A stretch of DNA of 64,000 nucleotides from Dichetophora obliterata. Lineage: Eukaryota; Arthropoda; Insecta; Diptera; Sciomyzidae. Shown piece after piece: positions 22,364-33,576 of this stretch; the first letter of the stretch is position 1; each line of letters starts with the position of its first letter. The DNA lies in NCBI GenBank assembly GCA_963920525.1, contig OY986439.1, positions 32,743,819 to 32,807,818 of the forward strand, given 5' to 3'. A model generated the notes under the pieces. That model saw only the letters and a program-made list of their open reading frames with translations, was not told the DNA's origin and did not search any database. Both the position numbers and the translations under genes were made by a program.

Positions 22364-23350
22364 AAAGAGCGTGAAGATAAATTCGTCAATCCGACGCTAA
22401 TTTAGCGAAGACTCAAACCATTACTTTTGCTCCGCAAAAAGTTAAATTCGTACTTTTCGCAAAGTACGAATTTAACTTTTGGGAGGAAATTAAATTCGTT
22501 CTTTTTGCAAAGTACGAATTTAACTTTTGGGAGGAAATTAAATTCGTTCTTTTTGCAAAGTACGAATTTAACTTTTAGGAGGAAATTAAATTCGTTCTTT
22601 TTGCAAAGTACGAATTTAACTTTTGGGAGGAAATTAAATTCGTTCTTTTTGCAAAGTACGAATTTAACTTTTAGGAGGAAATTAAATTCGTTCTTATTGC
22701 AAAGTACGAATTTAACTTCCAGTGCACAACTTAGTACTTTGGACCTAACATTTACTACTTTTAAAAAATGTTTATGGCAAAAGTCTTAATTGTGCACTTA
22801 TAGGCTATATATCGTTGGAAAGGTGCTTTAATTACCTGTAAAATGATATGCATAACAAAAACATTGTCCAGACAGATTTTGAGAAATTTTGCATGGAATC
22901 TTAGTACTTTGGACTTAACATTTACTACTTTCAAAAAATGTTTATGATTTGATGCCATGACTTAAATTCATATCAATAGTTAAATTTTTTCTTTGCAATA
23001 ATATTATTTTAAAGTTCTTGGCAAAAGCTAAATTCGAATCAAAAGTTACACTCGCACTTTGCAAATATAATTAATATAATTTCCTCCCAAAAGTTAAATT
23101 CGTACTTTGCAATAAGAATGAATTTAATTTCCTCCTAAAAGTTAAATTCGTACTTTGCAAAAAGAACGAATTTAATTTCCTCCCAAAAGTTAAATTCGTA
23201 CTTTGCAAAAAGAACGAATTTAATTTCCTTCCAAAAGTTAAATTCGTACTTTGCGAAAAGTACGAATTTAACTTTTTGCGGAGCAAAAGTAATGGTTTGA
23301 GTCTTCGCTAAGTTAGCGTCGGATTGACGAATTTATCTTCACGCACTTCT
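22364..23350. mobile_element. foldback-type transposon with 48-bp repeats in its arms
   Basis: Outer arms of about 90 bp (GCGTGAAGATAAATTCGTCA on the left, its complement on the right) continue into arrays of a 48-bp unit: six repeats of AAAGTACGAATTTAACTTTT on the left (22461 to 22701, exactly 48 bp apart) and about four in the right arm, reverse-complemented. TTTACC flanks both sides (22358-22363, 23351-23356). A direct duplication of about 50 bp (TTAGTACTTTGGAC) lies in the loop. As 48 is a multiple of 3, a 120-residue open frame of 16-residue repeats results; I regard it as a by-product. Confidence 0.85.
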
Positions 23351-23453
23351 TTTACCATGGGAATTTTGGTGTCATTTAATTTATGTTACTTTGGGAAAAA
23401 GGTAATTTTCGTGGGAATTGTTCCAAACTTTGGCTGGCAACCTTGATAGAGTT

Positions 23454-25190
23454 CTTTGAGCTGTTGATTTTACTATGCTACGCTTGTACAATGGGGCGCT
23501 CTCGATCCGTTGGATATTTTAGTATAGGATTGTTACAATCAGTGCTATCATACCATTACGCTAAACATAGAAATAAAATCCTAATGCATTTCTTATGAAA
23601 ATTTTTTTTCGTTTTTACAGCATACTAAGCTTTACAAAAAAAAAATTTCTTTACCTTTTTCCTGTCAAAAACGCAATACATTTCTTACGGAAGATTTCTT
23701 TTCGCTTCTACAGCATACTTGGATTTACTAAGATATAGTCGTCTTAAACATCCTAGCAACCAAAACATTACACCAAAAGAATTCCTCGTAAAAAAATCGA
23801 GTTATTGTATCGAATTTAAACTAACAAATATGGCAAAATTATGAACTTTTTCTTAGCTAACCTAGGAAAAAATTAGGTCAGATCTCTAATGAAATTTTTT
23901 TTTAAGTATTTTAGTAGGTGGAATCTGGTATACAATTCAAAACTGCTGTCTTCACGCAATATGCATTAAAACTATATTAAATTACATTATATACTCGAAA
24001 CGACTCGAATGACTAAAACTATCAATGAAATTATAAACTACAGTTGTGTGGAATGTTTAAAAACTGATCTGTTTTGCTATTTTATAAGGCTCTTGGAAAA
24101 GTGCTAAAACAACTGTGTTTATACTGAGTGCGGAAATTAATTAATTAATCATCATCATCATCATCATCATCATAGCAAATATTTGCATTGAGTAGCACAG
24201 TAATCGTGACTTTACAAAAAAAAAAAAAACAATTGATTGTAAGTATTTATTGAATGTTTTGATTTTGCTCACATGTTCTTCTGCGCACATTTCGTCACAC
24301 GTTTTGAGTTGCTTTTAGTTTTCGTCGCTTATAGATTCGCTTTTACGTTTAAGTACTATACTTATATACTATTTATTTCCTTGTGCAGTTTTATTAATGT
24401 ATGAAAAATAAATTACAGGGTCAAGCAAATGCATTTCGTGCAGCTACTTTAGTTCAGTTTTAAATAATTAAAATTTTTGTTTAATATTGATTTGATTTTG
24501 TTGATATATTTGTAAAAATTTTCCGCCGAAACAATATTAAATACGCTTGTATTAAATAAATAGGTATAATAAAGTCTAGTAATAGAAAAATATGTGTCGA
24601 TTATAAAGTTTAATCTTGTCATACATGTATGAGCTACTCCAAAAAAAAAACTTATCTTCTTAATTAACTCATGCATGCTTATTTTACTTTTAATACTAGG
24701 GGAATCAGATTAAATTCCAATACGCGAGACATCTGATAATGATAACTCCTCGACACGGAATTGCGCCAGAACAAAAAAAAAAGGTGTTTTGTATGCGCCT
24801 TACTAGATTGTTAAATATGATAATGGCAGCTAAGGAATTATTTATTTAATTCAAGCAAGCACACATGTTAATTCTCTGCTTATATGATAGTGTAAATTCA
24901 AACTAGTCTGTGTACATTTTTTAAGAACGTTATTTGTTATGTTAATTTCAGTTGACATAAGTTTCTATAAGTTACAAAAAACTTCAATGCAAAAAACCCC
25001 ACTCAAATTAAAACTTTAATATTGCCAAAACAATAATTATAAATCAATTTTAGAGTTATTAAAAAAAGTAATTTTGAATTTTAAGTGTTTAATGGTAAAC
25101 CTGACGCTCGAATTAAAGCAATTATTAAATTGCAAATCGACTATAATAAAGCAATATTCAGTAAATTAAAAAAAAAATAAAAAACATACA
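23454..25190. other. intergenic AT-rich DNA
   Basis: A short (ATC)n microsatellite lies at 24147-24173 and poly(A) runs occur near 24215. No genes or element ends are supported. Confidence 0.5.
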
Positions 25191-25193
25191 TTA

Positions 25194-25445
25194 GGGCTGT
25201 TCACAATTTTGTAACACAACACAATGTGTGTGTTGAAAATAAAGAAAGCCTTCAAGCTTTTTTCAACACTAAATTTGTTTAAGCAAAATTTCCAATTGAA
25301 AATAATTTTTATTTTCATCGATCAGAATTTTATGTTTTGCAACAAGGGTTGCAAAGTAAACCGAAAAAGTCCATTCACAATTGGTGGCAAATTTTTACAA
25401 TTGCACAAATTTGCAATCTCAAATGCACAAGATAGTGAACTTCAC
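25194..25445. mobile_element. MITE, TTAGGGCTGTTCACAA family (copy 2)
   Basis: The left end is GGGCTGTTCACAATTTTG, preceded by TTA. The right end is CACAAGATAGTGAACTTCAC, followed by TAA. It shares about 120 bp with copy 1 at 5707-6118. Non-coding. Confidence 0.6.
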
Positions 25446-26819
25446 TAATATTTATTTGATAAATGTTTAACATGTTAGGTCCCTCTTCACAACAAACTTC
25501 AATATAGATAAATGAAAAAAAAAATATCGATAACGAAAAATTTTGTATTATAATGCAGCAATTCTATTTTGAACGTTATTATGGCCGGCCTTACGGAATG
25601 ATCATCTCCGATTTGCGTGAAATTTTGCATGGAGCATCACTAATGGAAAAAAATAACTTGATTTGGAGGAAAGAAGTTTGACGTGATTTTTGGCGGAGTT
25701 GCAGGTTGCACAAAATTGACAAAAATCGCCAAAAAAGTCGAAATTCTATTTTTACGAAAACTCATATCTCACACAATTCTTAACCGAATGTTAAGAACTA
25801 CCGTTGGAAAGTAAAAGGGACTTTATTCTAAAAATTATGTGGGGAGTTTTTGGTGGTTGGGGGTTACATCCTTTGCGGTAATTATTAATTTCGATGTAGG
25901 GATGCGAGGAACACCAATTAAATATTTTTTTTTTTCTTAAAACTGGCAAAATTACCTTTTCAACAATATAAATTCGGCCTCAATATGGCCGAATAGCCGA
26001 AACTTTTGGTAAAAATTTTTTGCATCAGTTATTTTGTTCAAATACATAAGTTTGGTTTAATAAAAATATTTACAACGCATTGTACAAAACAAAAATTATG
26101 AATTCGTCTATAATATGATTTATCGTGTTATCGCAAAACATTTTGATTAATTTTATGCGTTCGATACAATTATTTTCCATTTTATCATCTCTATTGCAAT
26201 TAATATTGAAGTTTTATAGGTACTGAAGTCAAAAATTGATAATTAAACTTACGAACTAGTTCTGTGTGTGTGTGGAATAAAGGAAAAGAAAACGAAATAT
26301 TTATATTTTTATAATACTAAACCTTTAAAAAACAAAAATACTTTGTTTTGTAGTTCTATAAAAATGTACTTAGTAGGTGCATACTTTTTTGAGTGTGTAC
26401 GGAAGATATAAAGTATGCAATACTTTTGTAATAAAAAAAAATAAGCAATGTTCTCATTTATTAATTATTAAAATTAATAATTATTAATTATTAAAAACTT
26501 CAATATTCAAATCATACTTTTTATATTAAATTTTTTCTTATGTGTATGAAAGTACTTTTGTTTGTAAAAACTTGTAAAAACTTAAATTTTCATATTAATA
26601 ACCAGTTTCGGCTTCGGCCGAATACTATAAAATGGCCGAATATTCGGTTTCAGTTTCGGTCAAAATTCCGGTTTCGGTCGGACACTAGTTTTAATTGACT
26701 GATTTGGTTATAATAAATATCAAATTAAAGAAAAATAAATTTACTTTAAATTTAGTTCATCAATTTTGATAATCTGTTGAGTAGTGTTTAATCGAAAGAA
26801 ATATAAAAAAAAAAATAAT
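25446..26819. other. intergenic DNA with GGCCGAAT-type repeats
   Basis: Near 25975-26005 and again at 26605-26690 occur GGCCGAATA, GCCGAAAC and TTTCGGT motifs in inverted arrangement, suggesting a MITE of about 700 bp. Its ends and target duplication could not be fixed. A stretch at 25600-25900 (GATCATCTCCGATTTGCGTG) also looks repetitive. Confidence 0.35.
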
Positions 26820-27064
26820 AATTTTTTTCAGCGGAAAATAAAATCGAAAAATCCTTAGAAAAATTAGCAAAAATAGAAGAAACCGAAATATGCACAGTTT
26901 ATCAATTAATGCATGAAGATGGCTCTTTAAGGAAAAGAATGAGTTACTGATAAAGAAAATGTATGGAAAAATAACGAAGCTAGAGACAACAAGGTGAAGG
27001 TACCAAAAATTAAATTTTTTACGTTTTTTCAGTTTATTTAAAATAATTTAATTTTATTTTTTGT

Positions 27065-27640
27065 AAAGTTAATCTTTAGGTCAAATTTTATTAAAGTAAT
27101 GGTAAATGCATATTTTAAAAGCGATTTCGGCTCCTTTTTTTATCGATAGTCGATAGTTAATGACTAACCCAACATGCCAATGACTTTTTTATCACAAAAA
27201 CCTTCAAACAATTTTAAGTTTGCTTATATGTCCAATACTGTACAGAATTTGATTTGCATAATTTAATTGGTATGTAATACTATTTATTTTTTAATATTAT
27301 TTTGCTCTTTTCACTTTATATCCTCTATTTGTTATTTTTAATACAGGCGCAAATATGTCATTGAAGATCTACTTTTTAAACTCCCACTTGGATTTTTTTC
27401 CCTCCAAGCCTTGGTGACGTCAGTGACGAACTCGTTGAACGATTTCATCAACAAATGAAATCAATGGAGCGACGATATCAGGGATCCTGGAACATGAACA
27501 TGATGGGCGATTATATATGGTTTCTCATTAGACAAAAAAATTGTGAAAATTATAAGACAAAAAAGGAGCCGAAGTCACTTTTAAAATATACATTTACCAT
27601 AACTTTAATAAAATTTGACCTTCTGATCTATACTTATAAT
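27065..27640. mobile_element. inverted-repeat unit around a transposon-derived gene fragment
   Basis: About 75 bp at 27065-27145 (GGTCAAATTTTATTAAAG, then TTCGGCTCCTTTTTT) is repeated in reverse complement at 27548-27640. The intervening sequence of about 400 bp contains the coding remnant at 27356-27570. The arrangement suggests a small DNA transposon or a deleted derivative. Confidence 0.5.
27356..27570 (+). pseudogene. transposon-associated conserved protein fragment
   Basis: The plus frame starts ATGTCATTG and reads SLKIYFLNSHLDFFPSK. A one-base shift then gives LGDVSDELVERFHQQ, MERRYQGSWNMNMMGDYIW and further basic residues. I recall a very similar 'HSHLDFFP...VSDEHGERFHQ...ME.RYQG' stretch in many arthropod mobile-element proteins, but cannot name the superfamily. 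The frameshift and short length show it is a relic. It lies between the inverted repeats at 27065-27145 and 27548-27640. Confidence 0.5.
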
Positions 27641-27739
27641 AAAACTAAAAAAAATCTGTACATTGAATATTTTGTCGAAATTCTTTTTGCACTGGACGGA
27701 TTATTTTGATGTGGATTCCAAAAATGTAATTTTTAAAAA

Positions 27740-27905
27740 TATTGTCTGTCTGTCTGTCTAAACGCGCATCACGTGAAAACTATTGAATGGATTTTCTTCA
27801 AAATTGTTGTTCCTGTATGTTCCTTGCGTCCCTGGTCGGGACATAGGCTACTTTTCATCACCAAAAAAGGACTCCCTTCAAAATAACGGCCCCCCTTTTG
27901 TAAAA
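27740..27905 (+). repeat. dispersed repeat with (TGTC)n head
   Basis: TGTCTGTCTGTCTAAACGCG is followed by CATCACGTGAAAACTATTGA and GGACATAGGCTAC. This order is familiar from a widespread arthropod repeat whose class I cannot assign. Only this copy is in the window. Confidence 0.5.
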
Positions 27906-28726
27906 TAAAGGAAATTAAACACACTGAAAAGTGAGTTAAAAATTAGAGATATGTTTGAATAACCTATTAAAGAGATTTTGGTAATTAAAAGGGCTACAAA
28001 CACCACCTGGACAGTTTTCGTTTATCTCTAGTGAGTACCCTACAATATGCATTTTTTATCCAATATATGTTAATGTATACTAACTTTTTCAATTTTCTTA
28101 AGGATAATAAAGTCTCTCATATCTTGAAAACTATAGAAAATCTTAGTACAATTAATTTTTGTATATAACATCATTACCTACAGCCAAAAAAAACTATTCC
28201 AAAATCAAAGCTTTGATTTTCGACGCGAAAATTCTTCTTTGTGTTTTAATATATTTCATTCAATCTTCTTTTGTCTAAAATTTCAATTAAATTACTTGCA
28301 AAAAATTACTGCAACAATTCCGTTAGCTAAGGATTTATATTTTTAATATTTTTTTTTTTTAAAGGTCAAAAAACTGTCTTTTTCTTCCAAAAAATGGTGC
28401 AAAAGAGTTGTTTTTGTTGCAAAAATAATAAAAACTGAAAATTGCAATTTTTATACTCTTTCATATGACATATCACTTTTATGCAAAATCTATTGCAGTT
28501 GTACACAAAATTGGTTTTTCTATTTTTTTACGAAAAATACAAGGGTACCTCCTTTGATTTTTGTGACGAAATAATTTTTTTTTAAATTTTGTTATTCTAA
28601 TTTTTAAAAAATGCTTTGCCCTTAAGAGTAATTTCTTTTGTATGAAGAAATTTTCAAAAAGGTTTTAAATTTTTTTTTTAAATAAACAGTAAAGCTTATA
28701 AAAAATCACTAAATCAGCTAGTGATT
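27906..28726. other. AT-rich intergenic DNA
   Basis: Many homopolymer runs. No gene, RNA or element end is supported. Confidence 0.5.
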
Positions 28727-28925
28727 TTTTCCTTTTCATATTGAAAAACGTTGTTGTAGTTGTTGTTTCTTTGGAAAGATTCGTTAGAACAATTAATTGT
28801 TCTAACTTTGACCTTAAGCTCAATAAACGATTTTAAACTATCAAACAACTCGAATTTGTATTTAAAATCAGGTGTGATTTAAACCATCAAACATTTAGAA
28901 TTTGTATTTAAATCATATAAAAAAA
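28727..28925 (-). repeat. dispersed repeat, TTTGATAGTTTAAATC family (copy 2)
   Basis: Reverse-complement copy of the repeat at 6178-6358 and 44178-44368, with GTTGTTGTTTCTTTGGAAAG, an ACAATTAATTGTTCTAAC box and two AAACTATCAAAC motifs. Confidence 0.65.
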
Positions 28926-28967
28926 ATCACATAAAAAATCTTAATTTAAATAAATAAAATATAATTT

Positions 28968-29065
28968 TTTTTGTCCGAGTTGGGTCTCGAACCCACGTTT
29001 CCGAAAGCTCACTTGCATTCGTAATGAGCAAAATAAGCACAACTTTGTTTACAACTGAGTTGGAC
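28968..29065 (-). mobile_element. tRNA-related SINE fragment
   Basis: The minus strand reads GTGGGTTCGAGACCCAACTC, with a good B box (GGTTCGAGACC) and a T-arm-like stem. Upstream, GCTCATTACGAATGCAAGTGAGC forms an anticodon-like hairpin that is too long for a tRNA. The presumed acceptor ends pair only over about four bases. A pol III-derived repeat is more likely than a tRNA gene. Confidence 0.45.
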
Positions 29066-29197
29066 GAATGGATAAGACTTGAAGGTTTTGTAGGAAGAAT
29101 TTGTTAAAAAAACGTTTAAAAAATTTTTAAATGATCAGACAATTTTTAAAAAAAATCTTAATGTAAAAATAGAAGAAAAAAAAAACTTTGTTATCAA

Positions 29198-29260
29198 ATG
29201 CGACAGGCGAGTGGGTAAGATATCGGACCGGCAGACGAGAGGACTTGGGTTCAAATTAGA
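29198..29260 (+). repeat. tRNA-like fragment
   Basis: GCGAGTGGGTAAGATATCGG then GGCAGACGAGAGG then TTGGGTTCAAATT follow the layout of D arm, anticodon arm and T arm (B-box-like GGTTCAAATT). The T stem is broken, and no acceptor stem closes it. Probably a decayed tRNA-derived repeat. Confidence 0.4.
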
Positions 29261-29486
29261 AAATGGTCATTGACAAGTTTGATATTAAGTTAATGTGTTT
29301 ATATTTTTGTATTTTTTTTTTGCGAACATCTCAAAATTTTCAAATTTTTTAGAATTAAAAAATAATCCTTTTTGGATTAGAAAATTTTAAACTTTTCCTT
29401 AAATTAGAAAGTATTTTTGCGGTGTTGTCCTAAATGTAATATAAAAACGGTTAAAAATTAATCCAAGATTTTCAACCGTGCACTGA

Positions 29487-29535
29487 ATGATACCAACTGA
29501 TGATACCAACCATGAACTGATACCAACTGAAGAAG
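29487..29535 (+). repeat. short tandem repeat GATACCAACTGA
   Basis: Three or four imperfect units of a 12-16 bp repeat: GATACCAACTGA, GATACCAACCATGAACT, GATACCAACTGA. Confidence 0.7.
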
Positions 29536-29737
29536 ACTAGATCTAATTCAAGCACTGATATTATTTTTCCAAAAGTATATTATAAGAAATTTCTTAATCT
29601 AAAATTGTTTTAAATTTTTAAATGGTGAAAGATCAAAAGATTTACTTTTATCGTTTTGTTTAATAAAAAAGCAATAAATTTAAAGCTAATATAGGATAAT
29701 AATAATTATTTATACGAACTACCACTGGCTATATCAG

Positions 29738-29950
29738 CTATACATAACGCTCCCATGGGTCCAAAAGTTGCATACAGTGCCGTTTTAAAAAACCAAATTG
29801 AGAGTTTGCTTTTGCTGTAACGTACTCTGGCTGTGTTTCAAAACTAAACTTAGAGTCAAAGTATACACTAAGGTCTTTAAAGTGTTTTTCTCTTAAAAAC
29901 TTTCTATTGCTCGCATAACTATAATTGTATTTGAGTGAAAAATGTTTACG
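29738..29950 (-). pseudogene. non-LTR retrotransposon RT fragment
   Basis: The minus frame contains HFKDLSVYFDSKFSF, then YVTAKANSQFGFLKRH and LLDPW. This corresponds to the segment after the catalytic core in Jockey-type reverse transcriptases (IKDLGV-x-DSKLSF ... KAN-x-x-LGF-x-KR ... DP). About 70 residues are recognisable. No YADD region or endonuclease lies next to it, and the reading frame breaks at both ends. The dispersed repeat at 30002 begins about 50 bp away. Confidence 0.65.
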
Positions 29951-30001
29951 AGAGATCGTTAGAGCAATACAATTTAAAGCACAAAATACTTTTATTCTCA
30001 C

Positions 30002-30350
30002 ACTAGCTGAACCCGGTGTGCTTCGCTACTCCCCTCGTTATAAAATAAAATTAAAAGTATTTATATATTTTTCACGCCATCGAATTTTCGAAATAAGTCC
30101 ACCCAGCGCCACCTACCGTGTCCATTTATACACAAATTCTGAAATACATTCTGAATTTCAGTTAAATTGGTCCATAAATTCAAATTTTCGATATAAGTCC
30201 ACCCCAGCGCCATCTATCGGGTCCAAATATAGCCTATGTTACCCACCGTACCAAGATGAACATTACCTGAAAATTTCATCAAAAACGGCCCAGCCGTTTT
30301 GGAGTCCATACGTTACATACATACACACATCCTATTTTATATATATAGAT
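30002..30350 (+). repeat. dispersed repeat, ACTAGCTGAACCCGGTGTGC family (copy 1)
   Basis: Begins ACTAGCTGAACCCGGTGTGC and ends CCTATTTTATATATATAGAT. Inside are two tandem units bearing AAGTCCACCCAGCGCCACCTA / AAGTCCACCCCAGCGCCATC. Two other copies: 34648-35022 and 52408-52890. Open frames in it (156 and 118 residues in two copies) are frame-shifted relative to each other by indels and are not credible genes. Class unresolved: Helentron-like or SINE-like are both possible. Confidence 0.85.
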
Positions 30351-31954
30351 AGATTGGAACGATATTGTGAGTTTGGAATTTTTCGTAATAGATGATTAAC
30401 TTCGTTGTTGATAAGCAATGAGCACATGGGTCAGGGATAGAAGATCAGCTTTGAAAGCCAAGATCATAATTTAAATTAAATACCACCAACTTATTTCTTA
30501 CTTAAAGTTGAACTCGTTAATTAAAAATCACAAAGTTCACGAGCGAAAAAAGCACACACATGAGCTGTAATGTCGAAACCACTAAGCTTTATTTAATACA
30601 CAGTCATAATTCTTTTTTTTACTCTTGATATATTATCTCGAGAGGGAAGCAGTAAAAGCATCATTGCTTCTGAGTTTTAAGAAGGAGTTGACGTTAAGAA
30701 TTCTGTAGACAGCTACGAGTTGATTAACATATTTGAATTGCTTATAGATTGTTTCAAGAAGAATCTAATATCGTGCCGAATATGGGTGCGGTATGCTTAC
30801 TTTAAAAGAATATTAAACTTGTGACCGGTAAACGGCAGCTCAACTCATTTTTTGAAGCTCAAAAGCGCTTTAAGCTGCCATTAAGTGCGTCACTGGTTAT
30901 CAATGTAGTTTTTTTAAAATGCGTTTTGTTTTTCTTATCTTCAAATGAACAGATATGTTCTGAAGTACCTAAATATGTATTTTTGATTCGTCATTGTTAC
31001 TAATACAAAAAAGTTCCACTTTGTGTCGTATGCCCAAAGAAACCTGTAGTTACTAATCATTGGTTACGTATTTGTAAAACATTTGTTAGTTTATTTAAAC
31101 ATATGTATAACTCACAGTGCCAAAGAAAATTCATCAAATTTTAATTATTTTTAATGACAAAACATATGTATCAAAACAACTATAACTAAATTTATGTCCG
31201 ACAAGTTGTTGTAGCAAACCAGTTAGTGTTTTTATAATATGTTTATTCATATGTTAGTTAATATGAATTTAATAAATATTGTCACGTTTTTTATTTTGTT
31301 GTTGTTTGGCTGTCTTTCCGTAAGTATAAACAACTCACATGCTTTAACTAAGTATTACTCACAGAGCGAATACACTGTGAAAAGAAGAAAAGCGCAACAC
31401 AAGAAAACGAAACGAATGTCAAGGCCAAAAATATAAACTCGATCTGCGGCGCACCAGTATAAATGGTAATCAGTGATAAAAGACGTTGACCGTAACTACA
31501 TACGGTGTGAGTTACACCGTGAGTTATACAAGTCTCGAATGTTTGTTTTGTTGTCTGTCTGTTTTGTTGATTGCAGTTTTTTGGGCCGTAAAGTTTCCAC
31601 CACATTTTTAGTTAAATTAAATGTTTAAGTTAAATGCATGAATGTGTTGTTGTAAGTTGAGTTCAATTTTAATTTATATAAGGCATCTTTTCTTTCTTTT
31701 TGGTTTTAATGACTTCACTTCACTGAACATCTAACAATGACTGAACTGTTAAATAGTGAGACTTTTTATAAGAGTGGTCCGATTTTATGAAATTATGTTT
31801 CTACAAATTTTCCCAATTAGAGGACAAAAAAGGATTCTAGGGACATATTTTTCTCCGTTAAATAAAACGTAAATATGTCTTGCAGATATCGCAGACATAT
31901 CAGGTTTTTATTAAAATTATCACATTGAAATATTTTTCGAAATCGTTGATATTC
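30351..31954. other. intergenic AT-rich DNA
   Basis: A short frame at 31239-31436 opens with a hydrophobic stretch but has no supporting homology. No genes or repeats are otherwise recognised. Confidence 0.5.
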
Positions 31955-32888
31955 AAAAAAGTCCTCAAACCTAACTTTAATTGTTATTTTTCAACAAAAA
32001 AAAAATTGACTCTTAAAAAGTGATTTTTATTGCTGGAAAAGAATGACAATTATTTCTGACTTTTATTTTTTTCGGCTGTTATTTTTCAACTTTTATTTTT
32101 CAGTCAAAAGATAAAAATCAGTTTCGGACTTTTATTTTTTGTCTTTTAAAAAGATTATTTACGGACTTTTATTTATTCTGTTGGAAATAAAAATCCTTTT
32201 TTTTTTTTTGTAATTTCTTAGATATTGTAGTCGAATTAAATTTTTTTTTAATTTGTGATATTTTCTCTTTATATAATTGTTTTTTCCGAAAACCATTTAA
32301 AAACAACTTTATATAGAATACACAACACACAAAACAAATACAAACACAAAGTAATATATTTTTAGCAGGCATTGATGTATTGCTCCAAATAACTATTTCA
32401 TTCACTATTGCAAATTTTCTGGTTTTTTCCCAATTTTCAAAAACTAAACGCTTAAAAAATCACCCCTTTGTAAAGCCAGCATAAGAAAAATAGGCTTGTG
32501 TGTTTGTATTTTGTATAAAAATTTTTTAGAGGTTTTCGGGAAAAAACAATTTTATGGAGGTTATACAACATAATTTAAACAAATTTAAAAAATTTAATTT
32601 AAGTACAATATCTAAGAGATTACACAAAAATCATTTTGATTTTCAACAGAAAAAATAAAAGTCCGTAAATGATTTTTTTTTTTTAAAAGACAGAAAAAAT
32701 AAAAGTCCGAAATTGATTTTAGTTTTTTGACTGGAAAACAAAAGTTGAAAATAACAGTTAAATTAGACGAAAAAAATAAAAGTCCAAAATATTTTTTTTA
32801 TTTTTAGCTTTACAATAAAAATCACGTTCTAAGAATTAATTAAAATTTTTTTTCTGTCGAAAAATAACAATTAAAATTTGACTTTTTT
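31955..32888. mobile_element. long inverted-repeat element with AAAAGTCCG motifs
   Basis: Imperfect arms of about 240 bp (31955-32200 and 32640-32888) are inverted. Each arm repeats GGACTTTTATTTTT (or its complement AAAAATAAAAGTCC) about four times. The outer ends are AAAAAAGTC and GACTTTTTT. A related partial arm, with AAAGTCCGGAAATGATTTTT, lies at 43410-43500. Non-coding, foldback-like. Confidence 0.7.
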
Positions 32889-33576
32889 AGAAAATGTCGC
32901 AAATAGTTATTTTGCAACAATGCATCAAATTAACTTTTTCGATATCTCTTATAACAGTTACGGTCCCTGAAATTTGTGTTGTCGCTCTTCTCTTTTGATA
33001 ACGCTACTGCATCCCTTTTCTCTTACTTCTTTCCAATTTTTGCAAAAAGATAATTTTGTATGTCCAATTTCAGACGCAACTTCTCTCTCCTCTTTCGGTA
33101 TTTCAAAATTGCCTGTCTTCTTTTACAGTTTTTGTATTTTTGGCCAAATTTTTGCAAAAAAGACGAGTCGTTTCTTGTAAAATTTTGTATAAAAGTACCT
33201 GAGACTTTTATGTCATTGGTTTTTGTTAACAGAAAACTGTTAACAGCAACATTTTTAATTTTTTCGCCGCTCTTTTTGCTCCAAACATTCAAAAGTTAAA
33301 GATTTTTCACGTAGAGGTTCCCTAAGAAAACATTAATATTATCAAAAAATTCCAAAAAATTGCAACGTTATATTAACAGCAAAGTTCAATAATATTATAA
33401 TTTCAATATTTATGCTTACTGTTCACCGATTCTAACGTAAATCTTGTATGATTACCCAAAGCTTATAAAAAAAATTTCAAGGCTTCAACACAAAAAGCAA
33501 ATTTGTAAAAACTGTGAACTTTTTTTTTTTATAAAAGAGATCAAAGAACCAAGGCATGCGCCTTATAAAAGCAGCG
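32889..33576. other. AT-rich intergenic DNA
   Basis: Overlapping short frames on both strands near 33020-33300 are low-complexity and mutually antisense. I support none of them. Confidence 0.5.

Larger units (their letters stand above)
20489..23445. mobile_element. hAT-like composite element, TGGGATTTTT family (copy 2)
   Basis: Termini CAAGGTTGCCAG and CTGGCAACCTTG are perfect 12-bp inverted repeats flanked by ATAGAGTT on both sides (20481-20488, 23446-23453). Interior near both ends is made of degenerate GTGGTATTTTTTAAT / TGGGATTTTT units, as in the element at 4742-5559. Two later insertions sit inside: a CATGG MITE 12 bp from the left end (20501-20818) and a foldback element (22364-23350). 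A tandem array of about 140-bp units occupies the middle. No transposase is present. Confidence 0.82.

Noticed and set aside
22461..22740. CRISPR-like regular array
   Set aside because: Units are contiguous 48-bp tandem copies without unique spacers, in an insect genome, and part of a foldback element.
22427..22789. 120-residue repetitive protein with 16-residue units
   Set aside because: Produced by the 48-bp units of the foldback element; the inverted arm gives the same peptide on the other strand.
29960..30395. 156-residue frame (and the 118-residue frame at 34664-35020)
   Set aside because: Both lie in copies of the same non-coding dispersed repeat, and indels shift the frame between copies.
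31239..31436. 65-residue frame with a signal-peptide-like start
   Set aside because: Hydrophobic stretches are common in T-rich DNA. No homologue is recognised and no supporting splice sites were seen.
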